Origin: Paenibacillus gyeongsangnamensis
GTDB lineage: Bacteria > Bacillota > Bacilli > Paenibacillales > NBRC-103111
Length of the DNA stretch: 64,000 nt
Direction: 5' to 3'
NCBI RefSeq assembly: GCF_027533625.1
Contig: NZ_JAQAGZ010000002.1
Location: 62,001 to 126,000, forward strand
Made by a program: the position numbers and the translations under genes. Below, in pieces: positions 7,792 through 17,522 of the stretch; the stretch's first letter is position 1; every line of letters starts with the position of its first letter. The notes below the pieces were generated by a model. The model saw nothing but the letters and a program-made list of their open reading frames with translations, had not been told where the DNA came from and did not search any database.

Positions 7792-9273
7792 GTGCTCTTC
7801 ATGAAACCTGTTTTCGTTCCTCATTCGAACTACCAAGCTTTTGTTCACCAGCAACTTCGCACGCATTATGGACCCGGCATCGTCCTCATCAATAAGGATT
7901 GGCCGCTGGCAGCCAAACTTTGGATGACCGATCTTTCCGCCATTACGACGTTGCTTCACGATGCCTATTCCAATCGGGGACCCCTGCCCCGCGATCCGGC
8001 TTCCTTGCTGCGGTCCTTCCTCATCTTCCTCATGACCAATCCGGAGATGGGACTGACCGAATGGATCAATGAAATGAAACGCACCCCGATCTACGCCATT
8101 CTGAGCGGCTTTGACTTTGACGATCTTCCCGGCGTCGGGACGTTCTACGACTTTTTCGAACGCCTCTGGCCTGCGGTAGACAAACACCTCAAACCCAAGA
8201 AACAGCGTAAACGCAAGGGCAAAACCAAGAAAGGCAAGAAGGGAGAAATAGCGCCTACCACCACGCCCGGCAAAGTGAAGCGTTTGGTGGAGTGGATGAT
8301 GCGTCACACCGACAAAAAAAACGCTTTGCCTGCCGATCGGCTCTTTGACTTCTTCCAGGCCCAGATTCTGACCGTCTCGGCGAATTTGGGTTTGCTCGGG
8401 GATGTTTCGGCGCTTAGCGCGGCCGGTGATGGCACACCGGTTGTTACTTCCGCCTATCCCCGGAGCAAACCGACTTGCGATTGTCGCGCCCGCGGTATAG
8501 CTGATTGCAACCATCCTCGTCTTTACTCCCAACCCGACTGCAACTCAGGTTGGGACAGCGCTAGAGAAAAGCACTTCAACGGGTACCACCTGTACATGAT
8601 CTCTGCAGCGGACAGTAAACACGATTTGCCCCTCTATCCGAGACTGCAGCCTGCCTCGGGGCATGACGCCGTCAGTCTCGTCATGAGCACAGTCGAATTC
8701 AAGCAACGTTTCACCTTGGGCACGGTAGACAAAATGCTTCTCGACGCCGCTCATGATGCTGAAGCGATCTATCTGCTTCTCGATCACCAGAACATCGAGC
8801 CGTTCATTGATCTCAACAATCGCAGCAAGAAGAATACGGCAACAGACAGCGACATCCAGATTTCTCCGACCGGCATCCCGATCTGTCCGAAAGGAAACGA
8901 GATGAAGCCCAATGGCTTTGACAAATCTCAGAATCGCCGCAAGTGGAGATGTTCCCCGTCCTGCGGGTGCTCGGATGCCAAATACGGACGGACGTACCAC
9001 ACGCACAGCAGCGATAATCTTCGCCTGTATCCTAAAACCGTTCGCGGGTCGGAAAAGTGGAACCTTACTTACAAACGCCGCACTTCCATCGAGCGCTCCA
9101 ACAAGCGGGAGAAGATCGACTACAAGCTCGAATCCGGTCGGCACCGCTCGACCATGATGTGGTACATGCGCATCTACGGCATTATGATCTGCCAGCACAT
9201 GGATGCCTGGTACGTGAGTCAGAAAGACGAGTGGGACAAACTGAAATCGACCATTTGCCCTTCAGCAGCCTAA
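7792..9273 (+). CDS. IS1182-family-like DDE transposase
   Basis: 493 residues, the only gene of the element. The N-terminal part (LPRDPASLLRSFLIFLM, GLTEWINEM, LSGFDFDDLPGVGTFYDF) is the DUF772-like recognition region. A Lys-rich linker lies near residues 138-160. The DDE core is visible as AAGDGTPV (first D), a cysteine pair region CDCRARGIADC, LDAAHDAEAIY (second D) and YKRRTSIERSN near residue 427 (the Y-R-x-x-x-E signature of IS4-like enzymes). The best start may be the ATG at 7801, which gives MKPVF. The frame is intact, so the enzyme may be active. Confidence 0.85.
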   Translation: MLFMKPVFVPHSNYQAFVHQQLRTHYGPGIVLINKDWPLAAKLWMTDLSAITTLLHDAYSNRGPLPRDPASLLRSFLIFLMTNPEMGLTEWINEMKRTPIYAILSGFDFDDLPGVGTFYDFFERLWPAVDKHLKPKKQRKRKGKTKKGKKGEIAPTTTPGKVKRLVEWMMRHTDKKNALPADRLFDFFQAQILTVSANLGLLGDVSALSAAGDGTPVVTSAYPRSKPTCDCRARGIADCNHPRLYSQPDCNSGWDSAREKHFNGYHLYMISAADSKHDLPLYPRLQPASGHDAVSLVMSTVEFKQRFTLGTVDKMLLDAAHDAEAIYLLLDHQNIEPFIDLNNRSKKNTATDSDIQISPTGIPICPKGNEMKPNGFDKSQNRRKWRCSPSCGCSDAKYGRTYHTHSSDNLRLYPKTVRGSEKWNLTYKRRTSIERSNKREKIDYKLESGRHRSTMMWYMRIYGIMICQHMDAWYVSQKDEWDKLKSTICPSAA

Positions 9274-9433
9274 TTTTAAAAAACGCAATTGTAAAATTGG
9301 CGGAGTCTGCCCTTTTTTGAAACTGGTTTTCATTTTCCATGTTTTCCAGCTCCAATTGCTCATTTCCGTAGTTTTCACCTCATTCAGCCCCCTCTAATTC
9401 CGAGAGGCTATGGCAGTCTCCTCTTTCTTGCGC

Positions 9434-10195
9434 TTACCCGTAGGGTCCTCTTTGGTGCATGCCCAGCAGCCGGCTCATCCGGGGATGATCTTTCCAGCGC
9501 TCTACGATCTCTTGCGGCAGCTGATAATTGACAAACGGATAAAACCGCTGAGAGATCCACCGTTTCCCGTACATGACCTGCTGCACGATCCGCACCTCAT
9601 CGCTCTCGTTGCGCGCGCCGCGATGCCATAACTGCCCCGTGAAGAGCAGGCAATCCCCCTGTTTGGCCAAAATCGTTACCGGTTCTTGCCCCTTGTAGAT
9701 AGGAGGATTTTGATTCGGATCAGGCTCCTGACCGCTCCTGTGACTGCCGGGAATCACCTGTGTCGGTCCCATTGTTTCTGTCACATCGACCAGATAATAG
9801 ATGCAGGTGATCAGGAACGTAGGCATTTGCATCCGAGGGTCGAATTCGACGCCTTCCGGCAGTGGGAAGAACAGTTCTTCGTCCACATGCCAGTTGTCGA
9901 TGCCTCCGTTTCGTGCCGTGCGATGCGCGTTCATAGCGAACATATGACATTTCGGGCCGAGCACCGCCTCGGCGAAATCGACAACCCCTGGTTGCATGAT
10001 CAGCCGCTGGAACTGCTCGCCCTTCTCGAACATACGCGTCCGGAGACCATCTCTGTAGCCATCGCCCGGGCCCTCCATCGCTTTGAGCACGCCTTCCTTC
10101 AGCGACTCCGCTTCCTGCGCTTGAAGGGCACCCTTCATCAAGGTGTATCCTTGTTTGTGGAATTCATCAATATGCTCTTGCAATGACCTGATCAT
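9434..10195 (-). CDS. Phytanoyl-CoA dioxygenase (PhyH) family Fe(II)/2-oxoglutarate oxygenase
   Basis: 253 residues. The metal triad is visible as H-x-D in NWHVDEELF near residue 122 and the distal His in WHRGARNESDEVR near residue 190, followed by the Arg that binds 2-oxoglutarate. The size is normal for bacterial PhyH proteins. The protein has no signal sequence and is cytoplasmic. The gene precedes the IS and, before the insertion, probably preceded the sugar isomerase gene in one operon. The substrate is unknown; in catabolic loci of Paenibacillus such enzymes often accompany sugar isomerases. Confidence 0.85.
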   Translation of the reverse strand: MIRSLQEHIDEFHKQGYTLMKGALQAQEAESLKEGVLKAMEGPGDGYRDGLRTRMFEKGEQFQRLIMQPGVVDFAEAVLGPKCHMFAMNAHRTARNGGIDNWHVDEELFFPLPEGVEFDPRMQMPTFLITCIYYLVDVTETMGPTQVIPGSHRSGQEPDPNQNPPIYKGQEPVTILAKQGDCLLFTGQLWHRGARNESDEVRIVQQVMYGKRWISQRFYPFVNYQLPQEIVERWKDHPRMSRLLGMHQRGPYG

Positions 10196-10640
10196 TCATA
10201 AAACTCCTCGTAAAAAGAATTTGTATTTATGTTTATGTTTAAAGTGCACTAAATCGGCGAATCATCGCTAAGCTATCCCGCAACGGACAACTCTAATCCT
10301 GTTGCATAATTGACAGCGGCAAAAATACGACGGCGAGCCTTCGGCAGCCCCAGTTCCTTTTAAGATTATGGGATGTCCCGGGTATCCTATTGCCTTTTTT
10401 AAGACATGCTTCAAAAACTTACTCTTTAAAGACCCACCCACCACCTCAGTTCATACGAGTAAACGCATCATTTTCCCATCAATATGGTAAAAGAAAAAAT
10501 GAATGTGCACCTGACAGCTCTTACTGGGGTACGCATTCATTATTAAAGATATCCTCGATAGGAACAACCTTGAAAATCAATGTTCTATCACCAAAATTAT
10601 TCAATATCAATATTCATTCCAAAATTCATTTTTTCTATAA
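10196..10640. other. Intergenic region between the PhyH and YesM-like genes
   Basis: The right part holds the terminator listed separately at 10493-10540. The rest should carry the PhyH promoter (minus strand). An AT-rich stretch with TTATGTTTATGTTTAAAG lies near 10229-10246, but I cannot define promoter boxes with confidence. No convincing gene was seen. Confidence 0.4.
10493..10540 (-). terminator. Probable terminator of the yesN-yesM-like transcript
   Basis: ATGAATGTGCAC at 10499 and GTACGCATTCAT at 10529 form an imperfect 12-bp stem. On the minus strand TTTTTTC follows. It lies 100 bp after the sensor kinase stop. Confidence 0.6.
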
Positions 10641-12386
10641 TCAGATCAACAGTTTTGATCCGGCAGCTATGTTGTCTGTCTGATGAAGCGGAAGGTTAAC
10701 CATAATCCTAGTTCCTTCTCCTGGCTTAGAGGTCATTCGTACTCCATATTTCTCGCCGTAATATAGATTTAAGCGATGGTGTACGCTTGCTAGACCAAAG
10801 TGCTTTTTATTGACATTAATATCATAATGAAGCACATAATTCATTAAGGCATTCAGCTCTTCCTCCGCCATTCCATTCCCGTCATCCTCCACAACGAATA
10901 AAAGCTCCTGCCCTTCCCTATACCCCAGAATCGTAATATGTCCTTGCTTCCTACCCTTGAAGCCATGCTTAAAACAGTTTTCTACAAGCGGTTGAAGAAT
11001 GAACGAAGGCACTCTTTGCTGTTGAATCTCTTCCTGAAATTCTACAGTAAACGTAATAAGATCATCCTTCAAAAACGATTCCAGCTTACAATAAGAGATC
11101 AGCTCGGCCCACATATCGAGGACGCCAATAAATTCTTTATTTTCATGAAGTGTATGATGCAGGAACGTCGAGAAATCTTGAATAATGTCTGTAACTTTGT
11201 CGTAGTCTTTAAACTTCATTGTCCAAATAATGGAGTCTAAAATATTGTATATGAAATGCGGATTAATGCTGTTGCGATATATACGCAACTGCGTTTCTTT
11301 CTTATATAAACCTGCCTTATAAACCTCGTCAATTAACTGGTCAATACGCTGGACCATGTCATCTAAGCTCTGAAACAAGAAGGAAAATTCATCCTTACGG
11401 TTAGTCTTAAAAACCACCTTCTCATTGCTATTCTTACGATACTTTTTGATCATAGCAGAAAGCTGATAAATCGGAGCTGTTACATGATCCAACACTCGAT
11501 AAAGAAAGATCAGCATCCCAACAGAAAACAGGAACGTAACGGTGAGAAGCAGGCTTCGAATTTTATAAATGCCAGAGAAAACCTCTTTCTCCAACAGCAG
11601 CTTCGTATATTTCCAGCCGTACATTTCGGACTCACCGCTAATTACAATATAGGACTGATCATCAATGATTACCCGCCCTCCATTTGGTACGCCTTGGATC
11701 TTCTCCATAACCGTTGCAGGAGCATCGTTGCCGCTATTGGCGACAACCTTATTGTGTTGGTCACTAATAATTTGGATAGAATTGGGGTATACATTATCCT
11801 TCACTAATATTTCCTTAAACGAATACTGCAGCATATTTTCAGAAAGTAATGCCACAGGATCTTCAAAATAATTTTTCTTTACTTGCCCGGCAAGGGCTAC
11901 GAGAGAAGCAGAGCCGGTTGTAAGATCCCGGGTATGAATCAGTCCTGGCTTTTTCAGCTCTTCTTTAGTGAAGCCCTCAACCCATAAACCGCTCTTATGC
12001 TTCACAATACTAGATTCCTCTGTAGAAACGATCACGCCGCTGCGAATATCTTTTAAATAAATGGAGTAAACCTTGTAATTCGAAGAAAACAAAATACTTT
12101 CAAGCTTGGTTAAAATTCTATTATAGTTTATCTCACCCGGCTCTTTGGATAATTCATTGATGATTTCTTGATCAAAGGCAATTGCATAGTAGGCTTGATC
12201 CAAGTACTTAAACTGATCATCGATCTGCTTAATAGCAAAGTTGATCTCCAAATTTGCGGTATGGATAGCTTGTTTCTGAAGATCCGATTCTATGATGTTA
12301 TAGATGATGGTGCCCGAAATAGCCATCGCAATTGTAAAGAACGCAATAATGGTGAAGTAGGTTCTCCATTTTATTGAATGTAACAT
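10641..12386 (-). CDS. YesM-like sensor histidine kinase
   Basis: 581 residues. A transmembrane helix near residues 10-30 and another near 277-297 bracket an extracellular sensor region. A HAMP segment follows, then the His_kinase motif NPHFIYNILDSI with the phospho-acceptor His near residue 378, and a C-terminal HATPase domain with N box VENCFKHG and G boxes EDDGNGM and GLASVHHRL. This is the YesM class, which controls sugar uptake through a YesN-type AraC regulator. The gene begins 15 bp after its cognate regulator at 12402-13928 and has a GGTGAGGAG ribosome binding site. The signal is probably the oligosaccharide taken up by the divergent transporter. Confidence 0.9.
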   Translation of the reverse strand: MLHSIKWRTYFTIIAFFTIAMAISGTIIYNIIESDLQKQAIHTANLEINFAIKQIDDQFKYLDQAYYAIAFDQEIINELSKEPGEINYNRILTKLESILFSSNYKVYSIYLKDIRSGVIVSTEESSIVKHKSGLWVEGFTKEELKKPGLIHTRDLTTGSASLVALAGQVKKNYFEDPVALLSENMLQYSFKEILVKDNVYPNSIQIISDQHNKVVANSGNDAPATVMEKIQGVPNGGRVIIDDQSYIVISGESEMYGWKYTKLLLEKEVFSGIYKIRSLLLTVTFLFSVGMLIFLYRVLDHVTAPIYQLSAMIKKYRKNSNEKVVFKTNRKDEFSFLFQSLDDMVQRIDQLIDEVYKAGLYKKETQLRIYRNSINPHFIYNILDSIIWTMKFKDYDKVTDIIQDFSTFLHHTLHENKEFIGVLDMWAELISYCKLESFLKDDLITFTVEFQEEIQQQRVPSFILQPLVENCFKHGFKGRKQGHITILGYREGQELLFVVEDDGNGMAEEELNALMNYVLHYDINVNKKHFGLASVHHRLNLYYGEKYGVRMTSKPGEGTRIMVNLPLHQTDNIAAGSKLLI

Positions 12387-12401
12387 AGGTGCTCCTCACC
12401 G

Positions 12402-13928
12402 TTAGCCAACATTAGGGAAATTTTTACTTTGATACTCCTTGGGCGTCATCCCCATATACTTTTTGAAAAGAAAGTAAAAATTTTTCTGTTCCAGTCCTAT
12501 CCGAGCACAAACATCGCCAATTTTAGCGTGAGGAGTGGATAGATGCTTCTTCGCCAGTTCAATCCGATAAAGATTCATATACTCCGTATATCCTATTTGG
12601 TAGTCCTCCTTAAAGGCTTTACTCAAATAGACATAGCTCGTATTTAACTTGCTCGCGATAATTTTTAAACTTAAGCCTACCTCTTCAATATGATCCAAGG
12701 AATAAGACAAAGCCAGCTTTACAATCGGACGAATTTTTTGCGATTTATTTTTCTTAACCTCGTTCGAAATAGACTTCATGCTTTCTTTCATATAGCTTTG
12801 CAGCTCTGCAAGACAAGTAATATGCTCGAGATCTGCCAGCACTGTCTCAGGTGCAAATGCATCAGCATTGACCGACAGCTCTGATGTTAATCTGGAGATG
12901 CTTTCGCTGCATTGATTAATCATATGGGTAATGCTGCTGTTAACAGCTTTCCACTTCGCAGACATCATGTCGATGTATTTTTCCGCCTCATCATCCCATT
13001 CCGCTTCCATACATTTAATTAAATAAGAGGTATCCAGGAAGAGCGTACTATCCTTCTTCTTTTCTACATGGAGGTCTTCCCGTACTCGTTCATAGAAGGT
13101 GATCATATCTAAGCTGTGTAGAAAGCCATAGCGATAGGCCTGCAAAGCACTTTCGTAAGATTCTTTCAGCTCAGCAGGCGTACCGACGTTTATTCCCACA
13201 CCGATTCGGACCTTTTTTCTAAATTTAAAGATTTTGTAAAGGTTTTCAAAATATAATTTGTCAATAGGCTTGTCATCAAAGATGATTCCGGCAAGCAATG
13301 TCCCGCATTGCAGCAGCATAATCTTCTTTCCTGTTCTAGCTACCTCTTCCTTTAATCTACTCATAGAGATACGTTCTCCATACCCCCGAACCACAAATAC
13401 AGTAGCTCGAGTAAAATCAAGCTCACCTTGTAACGTTTCAAATGCTTGATCCAGCATGGAAGGATCAACTGCTCTGCTCATCAGATAGGCTTCCAGCGTA
13501 GTAGAAAGCTCCTGCAAAGTCACAAATGAGGCAAGAGCATGAACTTCGCGATCCTTCGTGATTTGATGAGTGGCATGACGTACTTTGTCCAGCAGTTCCT
13601 TCTCTGCAATCGGCTTTAGCACATATGAGAAAACACCATATTGAATGGCTTGATGGGCATAGGAAAATCGCTCGTAAGCACTAATAATAATGATCTTGAT
13701 CTGAGGCATCCGCTCGTGAATATAAGCTGAAAGCTCCATCCCGGATCCGTTCTCCATCTCAATATCTGTAATAACAATGTGGGCCTTGTTGCGACTTAAA
13801 AACTCAATAGCCGACTGCCCGCAATCAAAGGCTCCAACTACGCGTGCGTTAATAGATGCCCAATCTACGAACTGGATAAGCCCTTCACGGGTTATTTTCT
13901 TGTCCTCAACAATTACAACATCAAACAT
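12402..13928 (-). CDS. YesN-like response regulator, AraC-type DNA binding
   Basis: 508 residues. The N-terminal receiver domain has acidic pocket EDK at 8-10, phospho-acceptor D55 (VITDIEME) and K in SYVLKPI. The middle ~270 residues are a poorly conserved helical region. The C-terminal ~100 residues are two AraC helix-turn-helix motifs ending with GYTEYMNLYRIELAKKHL and NFYFLFKKYMGMTPKEYQ. It starts at an ATG behind GGAGGAG. It is divergent from the transporter genes and likely activates them; the 20-bp tandem repeat at 14026-14065 is a candidate site. Confidence 0.9.
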   Translation of the reverse strand: MFDVVIVEDKKITREGLIQFVDWASINARVVGAFDCGQSAIEFLSRNKAHIVITDIEMENGSGMELSAYIHERMPQIKIIIISAYERFSYAHQAIQYGVFSYVLKPIAEKELLDKVRHATHQITKDREVHALASFVTLQELSTTLEAYLMSRAVDPSMLDQAFETLQGELDFTRATVFVVRGYGERISMSRLKEEVARTGKKIMLLQCGTLLAGIIFDDKPIDKLYFENLYKIFKFRKKVRIGVGINVGTPAELKESYESALQAYRYGFLHSLDMITFYERVREDLHVEKKKDSTLFLDTSYLIKCMEAEWDDEAEKYIDMMSAKWKAVNSSITHMINQCSESISRLTSELSVNADAFAPETVLADLEHITCLAELQSYMKESMKSISNEVKKNKSQKIRPIVKLALSYSLDHIEEVGLSLKIIASKLNTSYVYLSKAFKEDYQIGYTEYMNLYRIELAKKHLSTPHAKIGDVCARIGLEQKNFYFLFKKYMGMTPKEYQSKNFPNVG

Positions 13929-14190
13929 TTCGTTCTCCTCCGGTCAGATAGCAATAGAGTTGAACCCCTGAATAATCGGTCTTCAATTTAGCATTTAATG
14001 CGCTTATCTTAATCTAAGCATATCTTTGTTATCGCAGTGTAATCATTGTTATCGCAGTGTAATCATTTTAAATCATTTTAATAAGTTAGTTGATTTTCAG
14101 GATATTACGTTAATGTTTTGGATTGTGAGCGCAAATAGCAATTTGTTAAGCTTCAAGTGAAAGTTAGGGAAGCAACCACAAGAAAGGAGA
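13929..14190. promoter_or_regulatory. Divergent control region between yesN-like and transporter genes
   Basis: It contains the perfect 20-bp tandem repeat described at 14026-14065, AT-rich DNA, and TTGTGAGCGCAAAT near 14124-14137, which resembles a catabolite-responsive cre or LacI-type half site with two mismatches. Precise promoter boxes cannot be fixed by eye. Confidence 0.45.
14026..14065. repeat. Perfect tandem 20-bp direct repeat, candidate regulator site
   Basis: Two head-to-tail copies of TTGTTATCGCAGTGTAATCA without a mismatch, about 125 bp upstream of the first permease gene. A 20-21 bp spacing puts both on the same face of the DNA helix, as is usual for tandem AraC-family binding sites. 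YesN is the obvious candidate protein. Confidence 0.6.
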
Positions 14191-15126
14191 ATGGAAGCTA
14201 TACGTACAAACAACTCTAAGTCGAGAACCACTTCGATCCTTCGGAACATGTACAAACAACGCCAGTTATTTTACATTATCGCCATCCCAATGGCCGTATA
14301 TTTTCTTTTTGAATATTTACCTATGTTAAAGCTGCGTTGGGCGTTTACCAATTTCGGAGAGGTTCCAGCATCACAGGTTTCCTTCGTCGGTCTAGATAAT
14401 TTCGTAAGACTAATCAACTCCGCGTCATTCATGAATGCTTTCACGAACACTATTATTATTAGCTTCATGAAGCTCTTATTCGGCTTCCCGATTCCTATTA
14501 TTATTGCGCTGATGCTCAATGAAATTAATTCGAGGCTGTTTAAAAAATCAGTGCAGACCATTATTTATTTCCCGCACTTCCTATCATGGGTTGTAATCGG
14601 AAGTATCTGGTTCCTTATTCTGGCTCCCCAAAACAGTGTAAACTCGCAGTTCGCCACACTGATGGGAGTAGAGCCCACCTACTGGTTCGCCAGCAAAGAG
14701 CATATTCGAGGGCTGTTAGTGTTAACTGACATATGGGCAGGGGCTGGCTACTCAGCTATTGTCTACCTAGCTGCAATTACTTCTATTGATCCGACTCTAT
14801 ACGAGGCCGCCAAGGTGGACGGCGCTGGAAAGCTATCGCAAATATGGAACATCACATTGGCTTCGATTCGTCCTACCATCGTTATTATGCTCATCTTCCA
14901 GCTTGGAAAAATACTTAACATATTTGACCAGGTGCTCATTATGGCATCCCCTGTAGTATATGAGACGGCTGACGTTATTCAAACCTATGCCTACCGAACA
15001 GGGATTAGCGAAATGAGGATCGGATATGGTATGGCTGTCAGTATCTTTAAGGCTGCAATTGGCTTTATACTTGTGTTGATTACCAATAAAATCGCTAAAA
15101 AAATTAATGATGAGGGTGTATTTTAA
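14191..15126 (+). CDS. ABC sugar transporter permease, LplB-like
   Basis: 311 residues with six predicted transmembrane helices. The family motif EAAKVDGAGKLSQIWNITLASIRP (EAA loop, contact with the ATPase) lies near residues 206-229. It belongs to the CUT1 permeases of the LplB/YtcP group. No ATPase gene is in the cluster; a shared MsmX-type ATPase elsewhere is expected. The start follows AAAGGAG closely, and a downstream ATG giving MYKQRQ is possible. The end overlaps the frame of the next permease. Confidence 0.88.
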   Translation: MEAIRTNNSKSRTTSILRNMYKQRQLFYIIAIPMAVYFLFEYLPMLKLRWAFTNFGEVPASQVSFVGLDNFVRLINSASFMNAFTNTIIISFMKLLFGFPIPIIIALMLNEINSRLFKKSVQTIIYFPHFLSWVVIGSIWFLILAPQNSVNSQFATLMGVEPTYWFASKEHIRGLLVLTDIWAGAGYSAIVYLAAITSIDPTLYEAAKVDGAGKLSQIWNITLASIRPTIVIMLIFQLGKILNIFDQVLIMASPVVYETADVIQTYAYRTGISEMRIGYGMAVSIFKAAIGFILVLITNKIAKKINDEGVF

Positions 15127-15148
15127 GCTGGAAAGGAGCGTGAAGTCA

Positions 15149-16000
15149 TTGCTTATTAAACAGACTCTTGAGGAAAAGGCAGTAAAAATAATATCCATCG
15201 TCGTGATGGGATTACTCTCATTAATTGTGCTGCTGCCGATTATGTATATTGTTCAGCTCACTTTTTCAACCTCTTCCGATGCGTCATTCCGCATATTACC
15301 TAGAGGCTTTACTCTAGATCACTATAAATATGTATTGGAAAACGAGCTCATTCAGGGACCGTTTTTAAATTCCTTGTTCGTAACCGGATGCAGTTTTATT
15401 GTGTCTATGGTGTTAACCATTGGAATTGCGTACCCTCTCTCCAGAAGAGAGCTTGTAGGAAGAAGATTTCTAAATTTTATTATTTTACTCCCCATGATCC
15501 TTAGCTTAGGATTTCTGCCCAAATATTTGCTAGTAAAAGACTTAGGGATGCTTAATTCTTACTCGGCACTTATTTTTCCAGCTGCATTGAACGCCTTTAA
15601 TATCCTCATTATGCGAAACTTTTTGGAGAGCATTCCAGCTTCACTTGTTGAGAGTGCTCGCATGGACGGCTGCTCCGAAATCAAAATTCTGATCAAAATC
15701 ATACTGCCTCTATCCACTGCTGCACTTGCAACTGTCGGATTGTTTTATATGGTAGCCTCATGGAACAGCTATTTGGATGTCATCCTTTATATTAATGACC
15801 CTAAAATGCATACGTTACAGGTTGTCTTACGCACATTAGTAATGGAAAACCCTTTGGATTCGACGGGTGCTGATCAGATACTGTTAAAAAACATTCAGTA
15901 CACGACAATCGTCATAGCATTAATTCCAGTTATGATTGTTTATCCATTCCTACAAAAATATTTTGTAAAAGGTGTTCTGCTTGGCTCTGTAAAGGGCTAA
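15149..16000 (+). CDS. ABC sugar transporter permease, LplC/YtcP-like
   Basis: About 283 residues with six predicted membrane helices and the EAA-loop motif ESARMDGCSEIKILIKIILP. It pairs with the LplB-like permease to form the membrane channel. I place the start at the TTG 15149, ten bases after AAAGGAG. An upstream ATG at 15107 overlaps the previous gene and lacks a good ribosome binding site; the GTG at 15140 is too close to it. Confidence 0.86.
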   Translation: MLIKQTLEEKAVKIISIVVMGLLSLIVLLPIMYIVQLTFSTSSDASFRILPRGFTLDHYKYVLENELIQGPFLNSLFVTGCSFIVSMVLTIGIAYPLSRRELVGRRFLNFIILLPMILSLGFLPKYLLVKDLGMLNSYSALIFPAALNAFNILIMRNFLESIPASLVESARMDGCSEIKILIKIILPLSTAALATVGLFYMVASWNSYLDVILYINDPKMHTLQVVLRTLVMENPLDSTGADQILLKNIQYTTIVIALIPVMIVYPFLQKYFVKGVLLGSVKG

Positions 16001-16030
16001 AATTAAAATATACATCAGAGGTGGAGAAAA

Positions 16031-17515
16031 ATGAAAAAAGTCAAAAGAACTCTTGCAATTCTTTTAAGCAGCACAATGGTACTAGCAGCCTGTGGTAACA
16101 AAAGTCAATCAGACAAGCCTGAGACAAAAGGAGCTGCTGAAGGAGAAAAGCTTACATCCATCTCATTCTTAACCAAGGACTATTATTCTGATCCCGAAGT
16201 AGCTAAAATATTATCCGATCAGTTTAAGAGCAAAACGAGCATTGAACTAAACATTAAGCATATTCCGCCAGTTAACTGGGAGGAGAAGGTTACGGCCTCC
16301 TTCGTTTCAGGTGACATGCCGGATCTTGCTCGCCTGCCTGCTAATGCCTACCCTTTTGTAAAGCAAGATTTTCTAGTTCCTTTGGATGATTATATTAATG
16401 GCAATAAGAAAGTAAAAGCTATTCTTGATGCTAATCCGGATGTGATAAAACCATTTAAATATTTCGGAAAAACGTATGGCATTTCTGTTACGAACCAAAA
16501 GTATATGACGATGTGGATGCGTACAGATTGGTTGGACAAGCTTGGACTACAGCAGCCGAAAACGATGGATGAGCTCGTAAATGTACTGACTCAGTTCCGT
16601 GACAAAGACCTGGATAACAACGGGAAAAATGATACGATTCCTCTAACCCTCTCTGCAGTATTGAAGGACCAGGATATGTTCGCTGCGTATTTCAACACTC
16701 GCAATCAAATTTACATGAAAGATGGAAAAGCTGTTGTACCTTTCCTTACCCCTGAATATAAACAATATCTAGATTTTATGAAAAAGCTCTACAGCGAGCG
16801 ATTAATTGATCTTGAAATGCCAACAAACAAGAGCTACGGTGCGGTTAGAACGAAGTTTATGAATGGTGAAGCTGGTGCCATTATTATGTGGGATGATAGC
16901 TATAATACTCTCAAGGAAGGTTTAGACAAAAAATTCCCAGGTGCAGATCTTGCTTTTGTGAAGCCGTTCAAGGGCGACAAAGGCATGTTCGGACTATCCT
17001 ATTATGAAGCAGATTCGCCGGTCGGCATTACGAAAGCAAGTAAAAACCCTAAGGAAACGTTTGACGCCTTCTTCACTTGGCTGCTAACTGATCCACAAGC
17101 CATCGTTTCCACTAGCCGCGGAATTGAAGGCTACCACTTTAATCTAGTAGACGGCACAATTGTTCCGAATCCGGATAAAGGCGGTCTCGGCTTCCGTGGC
17201 CAATCATTCCCTCCACTTGATCGAGACTTTAAATATCCAATTAAGTTTAATAAAAATACCCAAACTCAATATGATAACATCATCGAAATGGCAAAGCTAG
17301 GCCAAACCTATAAAGATCAATTTACAACAGACCTTCCTTCTGGAGAGTTTGCTAACTATAACAACGTTGTGAACGATCTTAAAGTTAAAGTGACGGATCT
17401 GTTCCACAATTATGTCATGGGCAAAATTGATTATGACGGCTATGTAACTAGCTTTACGAATTTTGCCAAAGAAAAGAACCTTCAAGCAGTCATAGACGAG
17501 ATCAATAAGAAGTAA
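16031..17515 (+). CDS. Extracellular sugar-binding lipoprotein, LplA-like
   Basis: 494 residues. It has a lipoprotein signal peptide with basic N-region MKKVKR, a hydrophobic core and lipobox LAAC, lipidated Cys near residue 21. The mature part is a family 1 solute-binding protein of about 470 residues, the length of LplA types. It starts behind GAGGTGG, 31 bp after the second permease, and delivers oligosaccharide to the two permeases. The adjacent heparinase-like gene suggests a uronic-acid-containing ligand, which is inference. Confidence 0.9.
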   Translation: MKKVKRTLAILLSSTMVLAACGNKSQSDKPETKGAAEGEKLTSISFLTKDYYSDPEVAKILSDQFKSKTSIELNIKHIPPVNWEEKVTASFVSGDMPDLARLPANAYPFVKQDFLVPLDDYINGNKKVKAILDANPDVIKPFKYFGKTYGISVTNQKYMTMWMRTDWLDKLGLQQPKTMDELVNVLTQFRDKDLDNNGKNDTIPLTLSAVLKDQDMFAAYFNTRNQIYMKDGKAVVPFLTPEYKQYLDFMKKLYSERLIDLEMPTNKSYGAVRTKFMNGEAGAIIMWDDSYNTLKEGLDKKFPGADLAFVKPFKGDKGMFGLSYYEADSPVGITKASKNPKETFDAFFTWLLTDPQAIVSTSRGIEGYHFNLVDGTIVPNPDKGGLGFRGQSFPPLDRDFKYPIKFNKNTQTQYDNIIEMAKLGQTYKDQFTTDLPSGEFANYNNVVNDLKVKVTDLFHNYVMGKIDYDGYVTSFTNFAKEKNLQAVIDEINKK

Positions 17516-17522
17516 CCTTACT

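Larger units (their letters stand above)
7570..9411 (+). mobile_element. Insertion sequence of the IS1182-like type, complete
   Basis: Terminal inverted repeats ATAGCCTCTCGG at 7570-7581 and 9400-9411 continue with 4 of 6 further matches, bounding 1842 bp around one transposase gene. A strong hairpin with T-tail near the left end (7634-7661) would block read-through into the transposase. I do not see a clear target duplication; a TA overlap is possible. The element lies between the sugar isomerase and the PhyH gene, 22 bp after the PhyH stop. Confidence 0.8.

Noticed and set aside
7780..9198. Minus-strand frames inside the insertion sequence
   Set aside because: They are antisense to the transposase gene and carry no recognisable domain.
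9412..9433. Target duplication of the insertion sequence
   Set aside because: Bases flanking the two inverted repeats do not match beyond a possible TA inside the repeat ends.
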